Of a DNA stretch of 63,477 nt, positions 49,749 to 59,007 are shown piece after piece. The notes under the pieces are model-generated. The model ran no database searches. It was not told where the DNA came from and saw only the letters and a list, made by a program, of their open reading frames with translations. The stretch covers positions 1 through 63,477 of the forward strand of contig JAICHV010000018.1 of assembly GCA_025924715.1 (NCBI GenBank), in the 5' to 3' direction. A program made the translations under genes and the position numbers. Origin of the DNA: Alphaproteobacteria bacterium (GTDB lineage Bacteria > Pseudomonadota > Alphaproteobacteria > Micropepsales > Micropepsaceae). Position 1 is the first letter of the stretch, and each line of letters starts with the position of its first letter.

Positions 49749-50315
49749 ATGATCCGCGGCTTCATCCTGGCGATTGTTCTGGTGGTGGTCTTTTATGCGC
49801 TCAGCTTTGTGCTGTTCGTCTCCACCCTGCCCCACATGCCGGATACCATGCCCCGCGCCGACGGCATTGTCGCGCTGACCGGCGGCGATACGCGACTGGA
49901 TGCGGCGGCCTCGCTGCTGGAGCATGGCCGGGCCAAACGCATGCTGGTCAGCGGCGTCGATCAAGCCACCAGCCGCGCCACCCTGAAGAATGTGATGCAT
50001 GGCGGCACCTGGTTCGATTGCTGTGTCGATCTGGGCTATGCCGGCGAAGACACGCGCGGCAATGCCCAGGAAGCCGCCGACTGGGCCCGCGATCACGGCT
50101 TCAAAAGCATCGTGCTGGTGACGGCGCGCTATCACATGCCGCGCGCCCTTCAGGAATTTCGCCATCGGATGCCGGGAATGACATTGATCCCTTATCCGGT
50201 GGAGGAAAACGGCATCGATCTGTCGGCTTGGTGGCGGCATCGCAGCACCACGCTTTTGCTCCAACGCGAATATGCCAAATATCTCACCGCCCTGGTGATG
50301 ACGGCGATCACGTGA
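49749..50315 (+). CDS. YdcF/DUF218 family membrane protein
   Basis: 188 residues. One N-terminal helix (FILAIVLVVVFYALSFVLFV), then ADGIVALTGGDTRLDAAASL and LEHGRAKRMLVSGV, GNAQEAADWARDHGFKSIVL and TARYHMPRA, the DUF218 marks. The family is linked to envelope biogenesis in some bacteria. Its stop overlaps the plsC start (GTGA). The set ftsE-ftsX-ydcF-plsC is a common alphaproteobacterial envelope cluster. Confidence 0.9.
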   Translation: MIRGFILAIVLVVVFYALSFVLFVSTLPHMPDTMPRADGIVALTGGDTRLDAAASLLEHGRAKRMLVSGVDQATSRATLKNVMHGGTWFDCCVDLGYAGEDTRGNAQEAADWARDHGFKSIVLVTARYHMPRALQEFRHRMPGMTLIPYPVEENGIDLSAWWRHRSTTLLLQREYAKYLTALVMTAIT

Positions 50316-51007
50316 CCTGGCTGCGTTCGGTTCTGTTCATGCTGTGGTTCGCGGTCCTGACCACGGTGCTGAGCCTTGTCTTTGTCGTTCTGCTGCTGGG
50401 GCCCAGGCGCGCGACGGTGTGGCTGGCGCGGATCTGGGCGCGGGCAACTTTCTGGGGCCTGCGCGTCTTCGCCAAGATCCATTTTGCGATTGCCGGCACG
50501 CTGCCGCGCGGCGCCGTTCTGGTCGCCTCCAAGCATATGAGCATGTGGGACACATTGGCGCTGTATCTGGCGCTGGACGATCCGGGGATCGTGCTGAAGC
50601 GCGAGCTGCTCTCGATTCCGTTTTTCGGCTGGTTCGTCGGCAAGGCGGCAGCGATTGCCATCGATCGCGGCGGCAAGGCCCGCGCTCTGCTCAAGATGAT
50701 GGACCAGGCCCGAGCGGTGATGGCGCAAAGGCGCCCCGTGCTGATTTTCCCCGAAGGTACCCGCAAGAAACCGGGCGCACCGCCGGATTACAAACCGGGG
50801 GTCGCCGGGCTTTATACCGCCCTGGGCGCGCCTTGCGTGCCCGTGGCGCTGAACTCCGGGCAGCACTGGCAGGGGTTTTGGAAGATTCCCGGCACCATCA
50901 CCTTGGCGTTCCTGGAGCCCATCCCGGCCGGGCTGAAGCGCCCCGCGTTCATGGCCCTGCTCCAGGACCGGATCGAAACCGCGACAAATCAATTACTTAG
51001 GACCTAG
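50312..51007 (+). CDS. plsC: 1-acyl-sn-glycerol-3-phosphate acyltransferase
   Basis: 231 residues from a GTG at 50312. Acyltransferase motifs: VLVASKHMSMWDTLALYLAL (HX4D-type block), FPEGTRKKPGAPPDYKPGVA and VPVALNSGQHW. A membrane helix lies at about 7-29. It makes phosphatidic acid from lysophosphatidic acid. Translation coupled to the YdcF gene. Confidence 0.94.
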   Translation: MTWLRSVLFMLWFAVLTTVLSLVFVVLLLGPRRATVWLARIWARATFWGLRVFAKIHFAIAGTLPRGAVLVASKHMSMWDTLALYLALDDPGIVLKRELLSIPFFGWFVGKAAAIAIDRGGKARALLKMMDQARAVMAQRRPVLIFPEGTRKKPGAPPDYKPGVAGLYTALGAPCVPVALNSGQHWQGFWKIPGTITLAFLEPIPAGLKRPAFMALLQDRIETATNQLLRT

Positions 51008-51035
51008 CGCGGGCACTTTGATTGCCGCGCAATTT

Positions 51036-51076
51036 AGGGGTGAACCGCTGCACACTTCACCCCATTGCGCTTTAGA
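51036..51076. repeat. Second copy of the CCGCTGCACACTT repeat upstream of nrdJ
   Basis: GTGAACCGCTGCACACTTCA then CCCCATTGCGCTTTAGAAC parallels GAAAACCGCTGCACACTTTT then CCTGGAACCGCTTTAAACC upstream of lysA. A TATACT box follows at 51095-51100, and a CTTGGG/CCCAAG hairpin at about 51101-51120, before the nrdJ start. Confidence 0.55.
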
Positions 51077-51144
51077 ACGTTAAGAGAACAAAGCTATACT
51101 CTTGGGCCTTGGCTCCCAAGTTCCTATGTGATTGTTAGACTTCC

Positions 51145-53454
51145 ATGAGCGAGATTTCCCGCCAGATCTGGGACATGAAATATCGGTTCGCCCCGCCAGC
51201 CGGCGGCGGCGACCGCGATGTCGGCGATAGCTGGGCGCGGGTGGCCCTGGCGTTGGCGCAGGCCGAAGCGCCGGAGCAGCGCCTGGCCCAGGCCCAGGCC
51301 TTCGCCCATGCCCTGACAGGGCACCGATTCCTTCCGGCCGGGCGGATCCTGGCGGGCGCCGGCACCGGGCGCGCGGTCACCCTGTTCAACTGTTTTGTCA
51401 TGGGCACCATCCAAGATTCGATGGACGGAATTTTTTCCGCCCTGCGCGAAGCCGCGCTCACCCTGCAGCAGGGCGGCGGCATCGGTTATGACTTTTCCAC
51501 CCTGCGGCCGGCCGGCGCGCCGGTGGCGGGCGTGGGCGCCGATGCCTCCGGACCCGTCTCGTTCATGGAGGTGTGGGACGCGATGTGCCGCACCATCATG
51601 AGCGCCGGCTCGCGGCGCGGCGCCATGATGGCGACTTTGTCGGTGGGCCATCCCGATATCGAAACTTTCATCGACGCCAAGCGCACGCCCGGCCGGCTCT
51701 CCAATTTCAATCTGTCGGTGCTGGTGAGCGATGCCTTCATGGATGCCGTCAAAGCCGATCGCGACTGGCCGCTGCAATTCGGCGGCCGGGTCTATCGCAC
51801 CGTCAAAGCCAAGGAATTGTGGGAGCGCTTGATGCGCGCCACCTATGAAACCGCCGAGCCGGGCGTGATCTTCATCGACCGCATCAATGACCTGAACAAT
51901 CTTTCCTATTGCGAGACCATCGCCGCCACCAATCCCTGCGGCGAGCAACCGCTGCCGCCCTATGGCGCCTGTTTGCTGGGTTCGATCAACCTGGCCAAGC
52001 TGGTGCGCAGCCCCTTCGAGCCCGAGGCGCGGCTCGACCTGGAAGAGCTCTCCGAGCTGACCGCAACGGCGATCCGCATGCTGGACAACGCCATCGACGT
52101 GTCGCGCTTTCCCCTTGAGGCGCAGCGGCAAGAAGCTTTCGCCAAGCGGCGCATCGGCCTGGGCGTGACGGGCCTTGCCGACGCATTGATCTTTTGCGGG
52201 GCGCGCTACGGCTCGGAGGACAGTATCGCCCTGATCCAGAGCTGGCTTCAGGCGATCAGCCATGCCGCCTATCGCGCTTCCGTGGGTTTGGCGCGCGAAA
52301 AAGGCGCCTTCCCTCTATTCGACCGCGACGCCTATCTGGCGCGCCCGCATATTGCTGCCTTGCCCGTGGATATCCGGGACGGCATTGCCCAGTACGGCAT
52401 CCGCAATGCGCTGCTGACCTCTATCGCGCCCACCGGCACGATTTCGCTGTTTGCCGACAATGTCTCCAGCGGCATCGAGCCGGTCTTCGCCTTGTCCTAT
52501 AGCCGCAAGGTGCTGCAGCCCGACGGCAGCAAACGCGAAGAGACCGTCGAGGATTATGCCTTGCGCAAATTCCGGGCCCGCTTCGGCGCCGCCGCCGCGC
52601 TGCCCGATACGTTCGTCACCGCCCAGACCTTGACGCCGGAAGATCATCTGAAAGTCCAGGCCGCCGCCCAGCCTTTCATCGACAGCGCGATTTCCAAGAC
52701 CATCAATGTGCCGGCGGCGATTTCCTTCGCCGATTTCGCGCATGTCTATCTCGAAGCCTATGAGCGGGGCTGCAAGGGCTGCACCACTTACCGGCCCAAT
52801 GATGTCACCGGTTCGGTGCTGTCGGTGGAAGAGCCGCAAAATGTCGTTCCCATCGAGGCGGCGATCGGCAATGAGCCCGAACTGCCTTTGCCCCCGCCCG
52901 AGCCGCGCCGCGCGGCCTCCGGCGACGTGGTCTATATGACCCGCCCCCTGGACCGGCCCGAAGCACTTCTGGGCCGCACCTACAAGATCAAATGGCTGGA
53001 CAGCGATCACGCCTTCTACATCACCATCAACGATATCGAGAAGGATGGGCGGCGCCGGCCTTTCGAGGTCTTCATCAATTCCAAGAATATGGAGGCCTAT
53101 GCCTGGGCCCTGGCGCTGACGCGCATGATCTCGGCGGTGTTCCGCCGCGGCGGCGATGTCAGCTTCGTGGTCGATGAGCTGAAAGCGATCTTCGATCCGC
53201 GCGGGGGGCAATGGATGGGTGGGCGCTATGTGCCGTCACTGCTGGCCGCGATCGGCGAAGTGATCGAGCGCCATATGGTGGAAATCGGCTTCATGGGCAT
53301 GCGGGCGCCGTCCGCGAGCAAACTGGCGCCGAGCAGCGTGATCCCCCGCGAGGGCGCCCCGGCGCATTTCTGCCCGCGCTGCGGCGAGGCCAGCTTCGTC
53401 AAGCTGGAAGGCTGCGACTCCTGCCTCAGTTGCGGCTATTCCAAATGCGGCTGA
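51145..53454 (+). CDS. nrdJ: Adenosylcobalamin-dependent (class II) ribonucleoside-diphosphate reductase
   Basis: 769 residues. The catalytic barrel has FNCFVMGTIQDSMDGIFSAL, the active-site cysteine in NPCGEQPLPPYGACLLGSIN, and TSIAPTGTISLFADNVSSGI. The C-terminus ends in a zinc-ribbon-like HFCPRCGEASFVKLEGCDSC with LSCGYSKCG. It reduces ribonucleotides with vitamin B12 and is oxygen-independent. I do not see a cobalamin riboswitch upstream. Confidence 0.96.
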   Translation: MSEISRQIWDMKYRFAPPAGGGDRDVGDSWARVALALAQAEAPEQRLAQAQAFAHALTGHRFLPAGRILAGAGTGRAVTLFNCFVMGTIQDSMDGIFSALREAALTLQQGGGIGYDFSTLRPAGAPVAGVGADASGPVSFMEVWDAMCRTIMSAGSRRGAMMATLSVGHPDIETFIDAKRTPGRLSNFNLSVLVSDAFMDAVKADRDWPLQFGGRVYRTVKAKELWERLMRATYETAEPGVIFIDRINDLNNLSYCETIAATNPCGEQPLPPYGACLLGSINLAKLVRSPFEPEARLDLEELSELTATAIRMLDNAIDVSRFPLEAQRQEAFAKRRIGLGVTGLADALIFCGARYGSEDSIALIQSWLQAISHAAYRASVGLAREKGAFPLFDRDAYLARPHIAALPVDIRDGIAQYGIRNALLTSIAPTGTISLFADNVSSGIEPVFALSYSRKVLQPDGSKREETVEDYALRKFRARFGAAAALPDTFVTAQTLTPEDHLKVQAAAQPFIDSAISKTINVPAAISFADFAHVYLEAYERGCKGCTTYRPNDVTGSVLSVEEPQNVVPIEAAIGNEPELPLPPPEPRRAASGDVVYMTRPLDRPEALLGRTYKIKWLDSDHAFYITINDIEKDGRRRPFEVFINSKNMEAYAWALALTRMISAVFRRGGDVSFVVDELKAIFDPRGGQWMGGRYVPSLLAAIGEVIERHMVEIGFMGMRAPSASKLAPSSVIPREGAPAHFCPRCGEASFVKLEGCDSCLSCGYSKCG

Positions 53455-53545
53455 CTTTTTTTATGGTCGCGCTGGCTGCGGAAAACCGGTTTGCTAGGCT
53501 CGCAGCGCTCGCCAAGCGCACCACTTTTCCGGCCCGGCGCTCCTA
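53455..53545. repeat. Intergenic repeat of the GCGGAAAACCGG...CCACTTTTCCGG type
   Basis: GCTGCGGAAAACCGG (about 53475) and CCACTTTTCCGGCC (about 53520) form an imperfect inverted pair around AGCGCTCGCCAAGCGC. The motif resembles a very common alphaproteobacterial intergenic repeat. No ORF. Confidence 0.55.
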
Positions 53546-54325
53546 GTGCGGTATTCCAGCCGCTTCTGGCTCTATGCGCCTTTGACGTTGTTCCTGATCC
53601 TGACCGGCGGGGCCATGGCGCATTGGTGGACCGTCGCCAAATCCGTGGAGCGCAAACTCGAGGCCTTGAATGGCCATGAAGGCGCTGCCGGCATCACGCT
53701 GTCCTTCACGTCAAAAACGATTTCCGGATTTCCGTTCAACATCGATGTGGTCTTCACCGGCTTTCGCATCGCCGGCGCCGGCGCCCATGGGCCATTCGCC
53801 TGGAGCAGCGAGCGCTTCGCCCTGCACGCCCTCACCTATGGCCGGCAGCAGCAAATCTACGAAGCGGCCGGGCGGCAGACCCTGGCCTGGCGCGATGGCG
53901 CGGCAAAAGATCATGCCATCAGCTTTCTGCCCGCCACCCTGCGCGCCAGCGCCATCGTCGATGCGCAGGGCCTCAGCCGCTTCGATCTGGATGCGGTGGG
54001 CGCCGGCGGCAATGACAGCAGCGGCGCCGCCTTCACCTTGCAGGACGGCCAGTTCCATCTGCGGCGGGGCGCGAAAAATACTCTGGACCTGATGCTCAGC
54101 GCCGATGGCGTCAAGACCGCGGACAATGCGGTGCAGCGCCTGCGCATTTATGTCAGCCTCACGCGCGGCGAAATCTGGAATGCCTTGCTGGCGGGGAAAC
54201 AATCCTGGCCGCGGACTTACGAAGCCTGGCGCCAGGCCGGTGGCGCGGCCCAGACCACCCATCGCGACATCGCCCCGCCCGACGCGGCCATTGCCGTCGC
54301 CGATGTGCTGAATTCCCTCTACTAG
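53546..54325 (+). CDS. DUF2125 family exported protein
   Basis: 259 residues from a GTG at 53546. N-terminal helix (FWLYAPLTLFLILTGGAMAH), then beta-rich repeats typical of DUF2125 (ISGFPFNIDVVFTGFRIA; FHLRRGAKNTLDLMLSADG). The family is restricted largely to alphaproteobacteria, periplasmic, with unknown function. No promoter or partner is obvious; it is convergent with tyrC. Confidence 0.85.
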   Translation: MRYSSRFWLYAPLTLFLILTGGAMAHWWTVAKSVERKLEALNGHEGAAGITLSFTSKTISGFPFNIDVVFTGFRIAGAGAHGPFAWSSERFALHALTYGRQQQIYEAAGRQTLAWRDGAAKDHAISFLPATLRASAIVDAQGLSRFDLDAVGAGGNDSSGAAFTLQDGQFHLRRGAKNTLDLMLSADGVKTADNAVQRLRIYVSLTRGEIWNALLAGKQSWPRTYEAWRQAGGAAQTTHRDIAPPDAAIAVADVLNSLY

Positions 54326-54331
54326 CTCGTT

Positions 54332-55243
54332 CTAGCGCTTATCGCGGCCAAAATTCGGCGCGGCGCTGTCCTGACCGATCTCGACAATGGCGCGGCGGAT
54401 CGCCCGGGTGCGGGTGAACATGTTGAACAGCAGATCGCCATTGCCCTCGCGCACCGCCCGCTGCAACACGCTGAGGTCTTCGTTGAAACGACCCAGTACT
54501 TCCAGCACCGCATCGCGGTTGTTGAGGAAAATGTCGCGCCACATGGTGGGATCGGAGGCGGCGATGCGGGTGAAATCGCGAAAACCGCTGGCGGAATATT
54601 TGATCACTTCGCCTTCGGTCACCGCTTCCAGATCATGCGCGGTGCCGACAATATTATAGGCAATCAGATGCGGCAGATGCGAGGTGATCGCCAGCACCAG
54701 GTCATGGTGACTGGAATCCATCACATCGACCTGGCTGCCCAGGCCCTGCCAGAACGCCCTGAGCCGTCCGACGGCGGCCGCGTCGGCGCCCGGCGGCGGC
54801 GTCAGGATCGCCCAGCGGCCGTCGAACAGAGTGGCAAAGCCGGCTTCGGGGCCGGAAAATTCGGTGCCGGCGATGGGATGGGCGGGGATGAGATGCACCC
54901 CGGCCGGTACAAAAGGCGCCACGTCGCGGATCACCGCGCCTTTGACCGAACCGACATCGGAGAGGATGGTGCCGGGCTTCAGATGCGGGGCGATTTCCTG
55001 GGCGATCTGCTTATAGCTGCCGACGGGCGAACACAGGATCACCAGATCGGCATCGGTGACACAACCGATAAGGTCATCTTCGATGACACTGGCAAACCCA
55101 AGCGCCCTGGCGCGCAGGCGAACATCGTCATTGGAATCAAAGCCTGACAGATCGCTGGCCAATTGCCCGCGCCGCGCCGCATGGAAGATCGACGAGCCGA
55201 TCAGGCCCAAACCAATCACCGCGAGCTTGCCGAATTGCGCCAT
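54332..55243 (-). CDS. tyrC: Prephenate/arogenate dehydrogenase (TyrA/TyrC type)
   Basis: 303 residues. NAD-binding KLAVIGLGLIGSSIFHAARR, prephenate-site HLIPAHPIAGTEFSGPEAGF, and the helical dimer domain with SGFRDFTRIAASDPTMWRDI. It makes 4-hydroxyphenylpyruvate or tyrosine from prephenate or arogenate. It follows the aminotransferase gene by 3 nt on the same strand, the usual alphaproteobacterial hisC-tyrC pair. Confidence 0.94.
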   Translation of the reverse strand: MAQFGKLAVIGLGLIGSSIFHAARRGQLASDLSGFDSNDDVRLRARALGFASVIEDDLIGCVTDADLVILCSPVGSYKQIAQEIAPHLKPGTILSDVGSVKGAVIRDVAPFVPAGVHLIPAHPIAGTEFSGPEAGFATLFDGRWAILTPPPGADAAAVGRLRAFWQGLGSQVDVMDSSHHDLVLAITSHLPHLIAYNIVGTAHDLEAVTEGEVIKYSASGFRDFTRIAASDPTMWRDIFLNNRDAVLEVLGRFNEDLSVLQRAVREGNGDLLFNMFTRTRAIRRAIVEIGQDSAAPNFGRDKR

Positions 55244-55246
55244 GCG

Positions 55247-56335
55247 TCAGGCCGCCATGAAATCGCGCAAGGCCGCAACCACCATCTCGTTCTGCTCCGC
55301 CGTGCCCACGGTCAGGCGCAGGCAATCGGGCAAAGCATAAGAGCCGCAGGCCCGCAGGATCAAGCCGCGCGACATCAGGAAGGCATCGGCCTTGGCGGAG
55401 CTTTTCACGCCCGCCGGAAAATGGATGAGAACGAAATTGGCCACGCTGTCATCCACCCGCAACCCAAGCTTGCGGATTTCGGTGGTCAGCCAGCCCCGCC
55501 AAGTCTCGTTATGAGCGGCGGATTTTTCGACATGGGCGCGGTCGGCAATGGCGGCGGCACCCACTTTTTGCTGCATGGTTGCGACATTGAACGGCCCGCG
55601 GATGCGGTTCAGCACATCGCAGACCGAGGCCGGCGCATAACACCAGCCGATGCGCAGACCCGCCAGCCCGTGAATCTTCGAAAAGGTACGGGTCATCACC
55701 ACATTGGGAAATTGCGACACCATTTCCACGCCCGGTTCGTAATCATTGCGCCGGACATATTCGCAATAGGCCGCATCAATCACCAGCAGCGCCTGTTCGG
55801 GCAGTCCTTCATGCAGCCGCCGCATCTCAGCATGGCTGATATAGGAGCCGGTCGGGTTGTTGGGATTGGCGATATAGACCATGCGGGTCTTCGCGCTCAC
55901 CCGCGCCAGTGTGGCATCGACGTCGAAGCGAAGCTCTTTTTCCGGCACGATCACCGGCACCGCGCTATTGGCCAAAGTGGCGATCTTGTAGAGCGAGAAG
56001 GCATGTTCGCTGAACAGCACTTCATCGCCCGGGCGCAGATAGGCGTTGGCCAGCATCGTGAGGATGGCATCCGAGCCGTCGCCGCTGCCGATCAGGCGGG
56101 CGGGATCCAGGCCATAGACCGCGCCGATGGCCTCGCGCAGAAGCTTGGCGCTGCCTTCGGGATAAATCTGCAGATCGTGGCTGGCGGCCCGGAGCGCCTC
56201 CATCGCCGCCGGGCTGGGTCCCAGCGGGCTTTCGTTCGAGGAGAGCTTGTGCACCTTCACCGCCCCGGGCGCGCTGGCGCGGCCGCCGACATAGGCGGTG
56301 ATATCCAGGATTCCGGGCTTGGGCGCGGGCGTCAT
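55247..56335 (-). CDS. hisC: Histidinol-phosphate/aromatic aminotransferase
   Basis: 362 residues from the ATG at 56335; the frame is open to 56404 but the extension lacks family features. PLP fold [33 protein letters not shown], and the PLP lysine in [17 protein letters not shown]. HisC-type enzymes act on imidazole acetol phosphate and also on aromatic keto acids, so pairing with tyrC suggests tyrosine/phenylalanine synthesis. Confidence 0.93.
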   Translation of the reverse strand: MTPAPKPGILDITAYVGGRASAPGAVKVHKLSSNESPLGPSPAAMEALRAASHDLQIYPEGSAKLLREAIGAVYGLDPARLIGSGDGSDAILTMLANAYLRPGDEVLFSEHAFSLYKIATLANSAVPVIVPEKELRFDVDATLARVSAKTRMVYIANPNNPTGSYISHAEMRRLHEGLPEQALLVIDAAYCEYVRRNDYEPGVEMVSQFPNVVMTRTFSKIHGLAGLRIGWCYAPASVCDVLNRIRGPFNVATMQQKVGAAAIADRAHVEKSAAHNETWRGWLTTEIRKLGLRVDDSVANFVLIHFPAGVKSSAKADAFLMSRGLILRACGSYALPDCLRLTVGTAEQNEMVVAALRDFMAA

Positions 56336-56407
56336 CACAGCTTTTTCAAAAAGGGCCGTATTGATAAAGGCTTGGCAGCCGAAAACCAAGCGCATCCCCG
56401 CCATTCG

Positions 56408-56436
56408 TTGACAGCAGGTCCCCGCAGCCTTAGCTA
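56408..56436 (+). promoter_or_regulatory. Sigma-70 promoter of metX-metW, giving a near-leaderless mRNA
   Basis: TTGACA (56408-56413), 17-nt spacer, TAGCTA (56431-56436). The metX ATG begins at 56446, only 9 nt after the -10, so transcription should start within a few bases of the start codon. There is no room for a SAM riboswitch. Confidence 0.6.
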
Positions 56437-56445
56437 ACCATCGTC

Positions 56446-57612
56446 ATGACCGAAGCGCCCAAATTCCTCAGGCCCGTCACGGCCCATGCCGCCGATATCG
56501 GCAAGGCTGTCACCTTCGGACCGGACAAGCCGCTGAAGCTGGATTGCGGCCGCACGCTGTCGCCTTTCACCATCGCCTATATGACCTATGGCGCGCTGAA
56601 TGAGGCCAAATCCAATGCCGTGCTGGTCTGCCACGCCCTGACCGGCGACCAATTCGTCGCCAGCGATCATCCCATCACCGGCAAGCCGGGCTGGTGGTCG
56701 ACCATGGTCGGGCCCGGCAAACCGATCGACACCGACCGATTTTTCGTGATTTGCGCCAATGTCATTGGCGGCTGCATGGGCAGCACGGGCCCCGCGGAAA
56801 TCGATCCGGGCACCGGCAAACCCTTTGGCCTGTCCTTTCCGCTGGTCACCATCCGCGACATGGTGCGCAGCCAGGCCATGCTGCTGGACGCGCTGGGCAT
56901 CGATCATCTTTTGGCGGTGATCGGCGGCTCGATGGGCGGGATGCAGGCGCTGCAATGGGCGGCGTCTTATCCGGAGCGGGTACGCGCCGTAATCCCCATC
57001 GCCTGCGCCGCTTATCACTCGGCCCAGAATATCGCCTTCCACGAAGTGGGGCGCCAGGCGATCATGGCCGATCCGGATTGGCGCGGCGGCGAATATCAAT
57101 TGTCCGGCACCACCCCCGCCAAGGGCTTGGCGGTGGCGCGCATGGCCGCGCATATCACTTATCTGTCGGAAACGGCGCTGCAGCGCAAATTCGGCCGCAA
57201 TCTGCAGAACCGCGATGCCTTGTCGTTCCAATTCGCGCCCGACTTTCAGATCGAATCCTATTTGCACCACCAGGGTGCCAGCTTTGTCGATCGCTTCGAC
57301 GCCAATTCCTATCTCTACATCACCCGGGCGATGGATTATTTCGACCTGGCCGAGGAAAATGGCGGCCAGCTCGCCAATGCTTTCAAGGTCTCCAACACCC
57401 GTTTCTGCATCATTTCCTTCACCAGCGACTGGCTGTTTCCCACTGCCGACAACAAGGAAGTGGCCCATGCGCTCAATGCCGTGGCGGCCAATGTCTCCTT
57501 CGTCGAGATCAAGACCGACAAGGGCCATGACGCTTTCCTGCTGGAAGAACCGGAAATGTTCGCCATCGTGCGCGGCTTTTTGAACGCGGTCGCCGCGGCG
57601 CAAGTGATCTAG
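56446..57612 (+). CDS. metX: Homoserine O-acyltransferase MetX
   Basis: 388 residues, alpha/beta hydrolase. Substrate loop [20 protein letters not shown], nucleophile elbow [14 protein letters not shown], and terminal Asp/His in [14 protein letters not shown]. It activates homoserine for methionine synthesis; acetyl- versus succinyl-CoA use cannot be decided from these motifs. MetW follows with no gap (TAG then ATG), as in other alphaproteobacteria where MetW is needed for full MetX activity. Confidence 0.96.
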   Translation: MTEAPKFLRPVTAHAADIGKAVTFGPDKPLKLDCGRTLSPFTIAYMTYGALNEAKSNAVLVCHALTGDQFVASDHPITGKPGWWSTMVGPGKPIDTDRFFVICANVIGGCMGSTGPAEIDPGTGKPFGLSFPLVTIRDMVRSQAMLLDALGIDHLLAVIGGSMGGMQALQWAASYPERVRAVIPIACAAYHSAQNIAFHEVGRQAIMADPDWRGGEYQLSGTTPAKGLAVARMAAHITYLSETALQRKFGRNLQNRDALSFQFAPDFQIESYLHHQGASFVDRFDANSYLYITRAMDYFDLAEENGGQLANAFKVSNTRFCIISFTSDWLFPTADNKEVAHALNAVAANVSFVEIKTDKGHDAFLLEEPEMFAIVRGFLNAVAAAQVI

Positions 57613-58233
57613 ATGAGCCTGCGCCCAGACCTTTCCGCTATCGCCGCCATGATCCCCGCCGGAACGCGGGTGCTGGATGTCGGCTGCGGCGACGGCGCCT
57701 TGCTGGAGCATCTGGTCCGCACCAAGGGCGTCGATGGCCGCGGCATCGAATTGTCGCAGCAGAATGTGAATGCCTGTGTCGCGCGCGGGCTGTCGGTGAT
57801 GCAGGGCGACGCCGATACCGACCTGGCCGAATATCCCAGCCAGGTGTTCGATTTCGTGATCCTGTCCCAGACTATCCAGGCAACCGAAAAGCCCCGCGCG
57901 GTGCTGGAGCATCTCTTGCGCATCGGCAAGCATGCGGCGATCTCGCTGCCCAATTTCGGCCATTGGCGCATCCGCCTTTCCCTGCTGTTCGCCGGCCGCA
58001 TGCCGCGCACAAGGGCGCTGGATTACCATTGGTACGACACTCCCAATATCCATCTATGCACTATCGCCGATTTCATCGATCTGACGCGCGATTGTGGCGC
58101 GCGGATCGAAAAGGCCATCGCGCTGGAAAAACGCCAGGTCAAGGCGATGGACCCTGAGGCTTTGATGCGCGGCATTGTCGGCGGCCCCAATCTGCGGGCG
58201 CAGAGCGCGGTGTTCCTGCTGAAAAAGACGTAG
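57613..58233 (+). CDS. metW: Methionine biosynthesis protein MetW
   Basis: 206 residues, SAM-methyltransferase-like fold with VLDVGCGDGALLEHLVRTKG, RGIELSQQNVNACVARGL, and SLPNFGHWRIRLSLLFAGRM, the MetW-specific block. Acts with MetX in homoserine acylation. Starts at the base after the metX stop. Confidence 0.95.
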   Translation: MSLRPDLSAIAAMIPAGTRVLDVGCGDGALLEHLVRTKGVDGRGIELSQQNVNACVARGLSVMQGDADTDLAEYPSQVFDFVILSQTIQATEKPRAVLEHLLRIGKHAAISLPNFGHWRIRLSLLFAGRMPRTRALDYHWYDTPNIHLCTIADFIDLTRDCGARIEKAIALEKRQVKAMDPEALMRGIVGGPNLRAQSAVFLLKKT

Positions 58234-58240
58234 AGAGCGC

Positions 58241-58954
58241 CTATTCCGTCCCCAATGGCTTGAGGACCTTGGCCAGCGCCGGCTGCGGCAGCACCGCCGG
58301 AGCGGCCGGCGCATAAAGCGATTTGCGCGCTTCCACCACATGCACCCCGCCCAGGCCGGAAAAGAACCGTCCGCCAAACCGCTCCCAACCCCGGCCATTG
58401 CCGACCAGAACGCGATTTTTCAGCGGCGGGGAATAGAGCGCCCGCCGCCAGTCCTCCGGTTCGAACAACGCGTCCTTCAGCAGCTTATCCAATTCGGCGC
58501 GGGAAAAAGGGCGCCCCTTGGCAAAAGGCGAACGTTCGACCTGGGCCCAGAGGCTGGCGCGGTTGGGCGCCACCACCAGCAGCTTTCCTTCCGGCGCCAG
58601 CACCCGCCACAACTGCCGCAGCAAGACCCGCAGGCTTTGGGCTTCCTCCAGCCCATGCACGACCAGCACCCGGTCGAAAAACGCGTCGGGAAAGGGAAGC
58701 TGGTCGTCCTCGGCCAGGGTGGTCAGGCGCCGATCCCTGGGCCAGGCGACCACGCCCATTTCCGCCGGCGACACCGCGATGCACCGCTCGGCCTCGGACA
58801 GGAACATGGGCAGATAGGGGATGGTGAAGCCATAGCCCAGCAGGCGCAGGCCTTTGGTGTCGGGCCAGACCTGGCGCAGCCGGCCGAGCAGAATATGCCG
58901 CGCCCGCTGGCCGATCGGGCTTTTGTAAAATTGCGAAAGCTCGCGCGCATCCAT
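58241..58954 (-). CDS. Class I SAM-dependent methyltransferase
   Basis: 237 residues beginning MDARELSQFYKSPIGQRARH, with a degenerate SAM motif (LRLLGYGFTIPYLPMFLSEA) and LPFPDAFFDRVLVVHGLEEA plus LWRVLAPEGKLLVVAPNRAS. This alphaproteobacterial family is often encoded divergently beside gloB, as here. The substrate is unknown. The glycine-rich loop is atypical, so catalysis needs proof. Confidence 0.87.
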   Translation of the reverse strand: MDARELSQFYKSPIGQRARHILLGRLRQVWPDTKGLRLLGYGFTIPYLPMFLSEAERCIAVSPAEMGVVAWPRDRRLTTLAEDDQLPFPDAFFDRVLVVHGLEEAQSLRVLLRQLWRVLAPEGKLLVVAPNRASLWAQVERSPFAKGRPFSRAELDKLLKDALFEPEDWRRALYSPPLKNRVLVGNGRGWERFGGRFFSGLGGVHVVEARKSLYAPAAPAVLPQPALAKVLKPLGTE

Positions 58955-59007
58955 GCCGCAATCCTGGGCCCGATTCTATTGCCGTTCAATGTGCTAGACT
59001 GGTTAAA

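Noticed and set aside
51008..51144. Cobalamin riboswitch upstream of nrdJ
   Set aside because: The gap is short and lacks a B12-box-like GCCACTG motif; it holds a dispersed repeat and a TATACT box instead.
55163..56437. 424-codon plus-strand frame over hisC
   Set aside because: Mirror frame of hisC; composition and lack of motifs argue against coding.
56336..56445. SAM riboswitch upstream of metX
   Set aside because: The promoter -10 is 9 nt from the ATG, leaving no leader; no SAM-II pseudoknot sequence seen.
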